Origin: Wolinella sp963540505
Lineage (GTDB): Bacteria > Campylobacterota > Campylobacteria > Campylobacterales > Helicobacteraceae
Length of the DNA stretch: 64,000 nucleotides
Reading direction: 5' to 3'
NCBI GenBank assembly: GCA_963540505.1
Contig: CAUTMV010000001.1
Span: 62,001-126,000 of the forward strand
Part shown: positions 60,971 to 64,000 of the stretch, in pieces
Position numbering within the stretch: position 1 is the stretch's first letter
How the letters are laid out: every line of letters begins with the position of its first letter
Program-made: the position numbers and the translations under genes
The notes under the pieces: model-generated
Database searches by the model: none
Seen by the model: the letters and a program-made list of their open reading frames with translations, nothing else
What the model was told of the DNA's origin: nothing

Positions 60971-61073
60971 ATAAGACTTAAAAATTGTGAAATGTTTTTG
61001 CTGGGAATCGCGCCGATTTTGCGTTCGATTCCTAAGTGGAGCAGGGTAGCTAGCGAAGACACATACTTTTGTT

Positions 61074-62150
61074 CTACCCCGCGCGCCTTTTTCTCATCTG
61101 AAAGAAGATTCCCGCAAGGGCGAGCAGCGTGATGGGCAGAGCGACATAGAGCATTAGAGCGGTGTAATGCGGCAACAGCGCGCTTGAGGTCGCTTCGAGA
61201 ATTAGGTAGAGGCTATAAGCGATGTATCCTAAAAGAAAGATTCCTCCCTCGCCTCGGCTGATTTCATATCCGCTAAAAAAGATCGGGAAGCACAGCAGGG
61301 CAATGAGTAGCATGATTGGCAAATCAAAGCCCAGCACCGCACTGGATATGGGGAGCGCGTTTGGAGTCAGAATCGAGGTGATTCCCAGCACGGAGAGGAT
61401 GTTGAAGATGTTGCTCCCCACGACGTTCCCTACAGCGATGTCCCGCTCGCCCCTGAGGGCTGCGACGATTGAGGTCGCCACCTCAGGCATCGAAGTCCCT
61501 GCAGCGATGATGGTGAGGGCGATGACTAATTCGCTCACGCCAAAATAGCGAGCAAACGCCACAGCCCCATCCACGAGCCATCTTGCGCCAAATACCAAGA
61601 GCACCAACCCCGCGATAATGAGAAGAATCTGAAAGAGAATATGATCGGATATCAAGCGAGATTCCACTAGGTGTGTGGAATCGTCTGCTTGTTCTCCCTG
61701 CTCCTTGCGGCTTTGATAGATGATGAAGATTGTGTAGGCGATCATGAGCGCGAATAATATTGCACCCTCGATTCTCCCCAGTGCCCCGTCCAGCGCGAGG
61801 AGGTAGAGGAGGATTCCCGCGCCGATCATGATTGGCACATCAAGTCTGATGAGTTGCCTATCCACGCGCAGAGGAATAATGAGCGCGCTGAGTCCGAGGA
61901 TAAAAAGCGTGTTGAAGATGTTGCTCCCCACGACATTCCCTAGGGCGATGTCGGCTTGGTTGTTTAGGGCGGATTGTATGTTGATCGCAAGTTCAGGCGC
62001 GCTCGTCCCAAAGGCTACGACGGTGAGCCCCACGACTAGTGGGCTGATTCCCACCCTAAAGGCGAGCTTTGAAGCCCCTTTGACCAGCCACTCTGCCCCC
62101 AAAATAAGTAGCGCCAAACCGCCAAAAAACAGCGCGATATTCATTAACAT
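61074..62150 (-). CDS. Cation/Ca2+ exchanger (CaCA family, YrbG-like)
   Basis: A 358-residue membrane antiporter with two inverted repeats, each holding the cation-site motif: VGLTVVAFGTSAPELAINI with GNVVGSNIFNT, and LTIIAAGTSMPEVATSI with GNVVGSNIFNI. About ten segments with a charged cytoplasmic loop in the centre, as in YrbG and archaeal NCX. It probably extrudes Ca2+ against Na+ or H+. GGAAGG precedes the ATG at 62150. Confidence 0.9.
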   Translation of the reverse strand: MLMNIALFFGGLALLILGAEWLVKGASKLAFRVGISPLVVGLTVVAFGTSAPELAINIQSALNNQADIALGNVVGSNIFNTLFILGLSALIIPLRVDRQLIRLDVPIMIGAGILLYLLALDGALGRIEGAILFALMIAYTIFIIYQSRKEQGEQADDSTHLVESRLISDHILFQILLIIAGLVLLVFGARWLVDGAVAFARYFGVSELVIALTIIAAGTSMPEVATSIVAALRGERDIAVGNVVGSNIFNILSVLGITSILTPNALPISSAVLGFDLPIMLLIALLCFPIFFSGYEISRGEGGIFLLGYIAYSLYLILEATSSALLPHYTALMLYVALPITLLALAGIFFQMRKRRAG

Positions 62151-62313
62151 AGACAGCCTTCCGCGGGTAAATTTGAGCGTGGATTATAGCAGAAGCGAGG
62201 AATCGGAGCTCTATAACTGCGGTGTGCCAAGGTCAGCGAGGAATCGCTAGAGTTTTGATAAACAGAGGGGAATCGACACTTTGGAAGCGCGCAAAGTAGG
62301 GGACTAAAGAGCT

Positions 62314-62341
62314 GTGCCCCCACCTTTTTGGGTTGGGGCAC
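62314..62341 (-). terminator. Hairpin after tsaA
   Basis: GTGCCCC and GGGGCAC (62314-62320, 62335-62341) pair, extended by CC/GG around a T5 loop, 13 bases past the tsaA stop. The T run after it is poor. Confidence 0.5.
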
Positions 62342-62354
62342 GGGTTAGAGGGGA

Positions 62355-62951
62355 TTAGAGCTTACTAGAGTTTTTCGCAAGATATTCCGCGACGCCTTTA
62401 GTGCTCGCTTTCATGCCCTCATCGCCTTTTTGCCAACCCGCAGGGCACACTTCGCCGTGTTCATTGACAAACAGCATGGTATCGACCATTCGGATCATCT
62501 CATCGATGTTTCGTCCAAGCGGGAGGTCGTTGATGACCGCGTGGCGCACGGTGCCGTCTTTATCGATGAGGAATGAGCCGCGGAGCGCGACGGATTCATT
62601 TACAAGCACATCAAAATCGCGTGAAATCTGCTTTGTGATGTCCGCAACCAGCGGGAATCGCACCTGTCCGATTCCTCCCTCTTTGACGGGTGTGTTTTTC
62701 CACGCAAAATGGCTAAACTGGGAATCGATAGAGACGCCGATGACGTTGATTCCGCGCTTTTGGAACTCCTCTAGGCGGTGATCAAACGCGATGATCTCTG
62801 AGGGGCAGACAAAGGTAAAGTCTAGTGGATAGAAAAATACCACAGTGCCGTTTTTGCCGAAGTTTTTGTATAGCTCAAAATCTTCGACGATTTCGTTGTT
62901 GGCAAGAACTGCTGTTGCTTTGAAATTTGGGACTTTGTTAGTAACTAACAT
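62355..62951 (-). CDS. tsaA: 2-Cys peroxiredoxin TsaA/AhpC
   Basis: A 198-residue thiol peroxidase reducing hydrogen and organic peroxides with electrons from thioredoxin. The peroxidatic cysteine is in FYPLDFTFVCPSE and the resolving cysteine in GEVCPAGWQKG, with the catalytic arginine in the middle (VALRGSFLIDKDG). It is the main AhpC of Helicobacter. AAAGGAG stands before the ATG. A Fur/PerR-type box lies in its promoter. Confidence 0.94.
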   Translation of the reverse strand: MLVTNKVPNFKATAVLANNEIVEDFELYKNFGKNGTVVFFYPLDFTFVCPSEIIAFDHRLEEFQKRGINVIGVSIDSQFSHFAWKNTPVKEGGIGQVRFPLVADITKQISRDFDVLVNESVALRGSFLIDKDGTVRHAVINDLPLGRNIDEMIRMVDTMLFVNEHGEVCPAGWQKGDEGMKASTKGVAEYLAKNSSKL

Positions 62952-63012
62952 TGAGAACTCCTTTTGTAAGTTTTTGGAAGGTATAAGATAGGGAGAAAAG
63001 CTTAAAAAAGCT

Positions 63013-63037
63013 TTAATTAATAAAAATTATTAATTAA
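63013..63037. promoter_or_regulatory. Candidate Fur/PerR operator upstream of tsaA
   Basis: TTAATTAAT-N7-ATTAATTAA is a perfect inverted repeat. Its core TAATAAAAATTATTA (63018-63032) matches the 7-1-7 Fur box TAATAATnATTATTA at 13 of 14 positions (consensus recalled). It lies about 28 bases upstream of a possible tsaA -10 box (TATCTT on the minus strand, 62990-62985). Confidence 0.6.
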
Positions 63038-63085
63038 GAAATAGTAGCATTTGGAAGTTAAATCTTTTATTAAAGTCCAATACCT

Positions 63086-63091
63086 TAAAAT
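63086..63091 (+). promoter_or_regulatory. metK promoter, -10 box
   Basis: TAAAAT 39 bases before the metK ATG, downstream of AT-rich sequence. Confidence 0.4.
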
Positions 63092-63130
63092 CGCAGAGTT
63101 TCATAAAATTTAGAAGCACAAGGTGATTTC

Positions 63131-64000
63131 ATGAACAAAGAGTATCTTTTTACATCAGAATCGGTAACCGAGGGGCATCCTGACAAGATGGCGGATCAAA
63201 TTAGCGATGCGATTTTGGATTACATTATTGAGCGCGACAAAAATGCCCGTGTGGCGTGCGAGACGCTGCTATCAAACGGCTTTTGCGTCATTGCGGGCGA
63301 GCTCAAAACTACCACTTATGCGCCGATGCAAGAGATTGCTAGGGAAGTGGTGCGCGAGATTGGCTACACGGACGCGCAATTTGGCTTTGATTATCGAAGT
63401 GCGGGAATCCTAAATGGTGTGGGCGAGCAGAGTCCGGACATTAATCAAGGTGTGGATCGTGCCGATGGCGAGATCGGTGCGGGTGATCAGGGGCTGATGT
63501 TTGGCTATGCGTGCCGTGAGACGGATGTGCTCATGCCGCTTCCGATACATTTGTCGCATAAGATTACGCAGGGGCTCGCGCGTGCGCGAAAAGATGGCAC
63601 GCTCCCGTTTTTGCGCCCTGATGGTAAATCGCAGGTAACAGTCAAATATGTCGATGGCAAACCCGTGGGAATCGATACAATCGTAGTCTCTACCCAGCAT
63701 GCGCCGGGCACGGATCAGAATAGATTGCGCGATGCAGTGATTGAGGAAGTCGTCTATAAAGCCCTGCCTAAAGAGTATCTAAACGATAATATTCGTTATT
63801 TTGTCAATCCTACGGGTAAATTTGAGATCGGCGGTCCGCAGGGCGATGCAGGACTTACGGGGCGCAAAATCATCGTGGATACCTATGGTGGAAGTTGTCC
63901 GCACGGGGGCGGGGCATTTTCGGGCAAAGATCCCAGCAAGGTGGATCGGAGCGGTGCATACGCGGCGCGATATGTGGCGAAGAATTTGGTCGCTTCGGGT
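63131..64000 (+). CDS. metK: S-adenosylmethionine synthase, N-terminal 290 residues
   Basis: Makes SAM from methionine and ATP in the cytoplasm. It opens EYLFTSESVTEGHPDKMADQISDAILD (ATP/Mg histidine and aspartate), then GAGDQGLMFGYA and the glycine-rich loop GGGAFSGKDPSKVDRSGAYAARY. The frame is open to the window edge; roughly the last quarter is missing. AAGGTG precedes the ATG. It is divergent from tsaA. No SAM riboswitch is seen in the leader. Confidence 0.95.
   Translation, partial: MNKEYLFTSESVTEGHPDKMADQISDAILDYIIERDKNARVACETLLSNGFCVIAGELKTTTYAPMQEIAREVVREIGYTDAQFGFDYRSAGILNGVGEQSPDINQGVDRADGEIGAGDQGLMFGYACRETDVLMPLPIHLSHKITQGLARARKDGTLPFLRPDGKSQVTVKYVDGKPVGIDTIVVSTQHAPGTDQNRLRDAVIEEVVYKALPKEYLNDNIRYFVNPTGKFEIGGPQGDAGLTGRKIIVDTYGGSCPHGGGAFSGKDPSKVDRSGAYAARYVAKNLVASG

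Noticed and set aside
1..64000. Prophage, insertion sequence, CRISPR array or restriction-modification locus
   Set aside because: No integrase, transposase, phage structural gene, spaced repeat array or methyltransferase motif was seen in any frame.

Overview
This window is chromosomal DNA from a member of the Campylobacterota (Epsilonproteobacteria), most like the Helicobacteraceae, for example Wolinella or a non-pylori Helicobacter. The case rests on gene content and order: a GltX2-type glutamyl-tRNA synthetase, bioF next to pbp1A, a fused ispDF followed by an HP1021/Cj1608-type orphan regulator, a sulfurylase-like protein and pgpA, a futalosine-pathway gene (mqnE), a Fur of the Helicobacter/Campylobacter type, cysteine-rich Sel1-repeat proteins, TATAAT-only promoters, and frequent 1- to 20-base gene overlaps. 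The species is not proven. No phage, insertion sequence, CRISPR array or rRNA operon is visible.

Layout. 1-5.1 kb: end of htpG, sodC, a DMT exporter, and the overlapping set gltX2-yggT-slt. 5.1-9.7 kb: a polar amino-acid ABC transporter with two tandem binding proteins, then an MFS exporter. 9.8-12.3 kb: cheV converging on a Pit phosphate transporter. 12.6-15.5 kb: dctPQM TRAP dicarboxylate transporter, divergent from a PAS histidine kinase (15.7-17.6) and a phosphoesterase. 18.4-23.0 kb: a DUF4492 small protein, cydA, cydB, an extra 36-residue membrane protein and a diguanylate cyclase. 23.1-24.5 kb: an atypical patch with a G11 tract, a Sel1-repeat gene, about 650 bases without an intact gene and a possible outer-membrane-protein remnant. 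24.5-28.4 kb: a Mop protein behind a ModE-like operator, then an Mla/MCE lipid transporter on the minus strand. 28.5-37.3 kb: tRNA-Phe, murD, mraY, gpmI, der, fur, a DUF2325 protein, a half-size flavoprotein and a histidine kinase. 37.4-45.6 kb: an OmpR-type regulator, bioF, pbp1A, a PilJ/NarX-type sensor fragment, and the ispDF-regulator-sulfurylase-like-pgpA group. 45.7-53 kb: thiC-mrp, metNIQ and a soluble tandem-Cache protein. 53-64 kb: dnaE, an eIF1/SUI1 homolog, rluB, mqnE, a purine permease with a phosphoribosyltransferase, a cation/Ca2+ exchanger, tsaA and the start of metK.

Taken together the genes fit a microaerobic or respiratory bacterium. It appears to import C4-dicarboxylates, amino acids and methionine, make menaquinone by the futalosine route, reduce oxygen with cytochrome bd, use molybdenum, and defend against oxidants with periplasmic SodC and TsaA under likely Fur/PerR control.

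The most striking signal is not a gene. The word RGGAATC (complement GATTCCY) is packed through the window on both strands, in all three reading frames and in intergenic DNA, at several times chance density. One inverted pair forms a perfect terminator-like hairpin. The Sel1-repeat gene lacks the word. This pattern resembles DNA uptake sequences of Neisseria and Pasteurellaceae; I know of no such description for this group.
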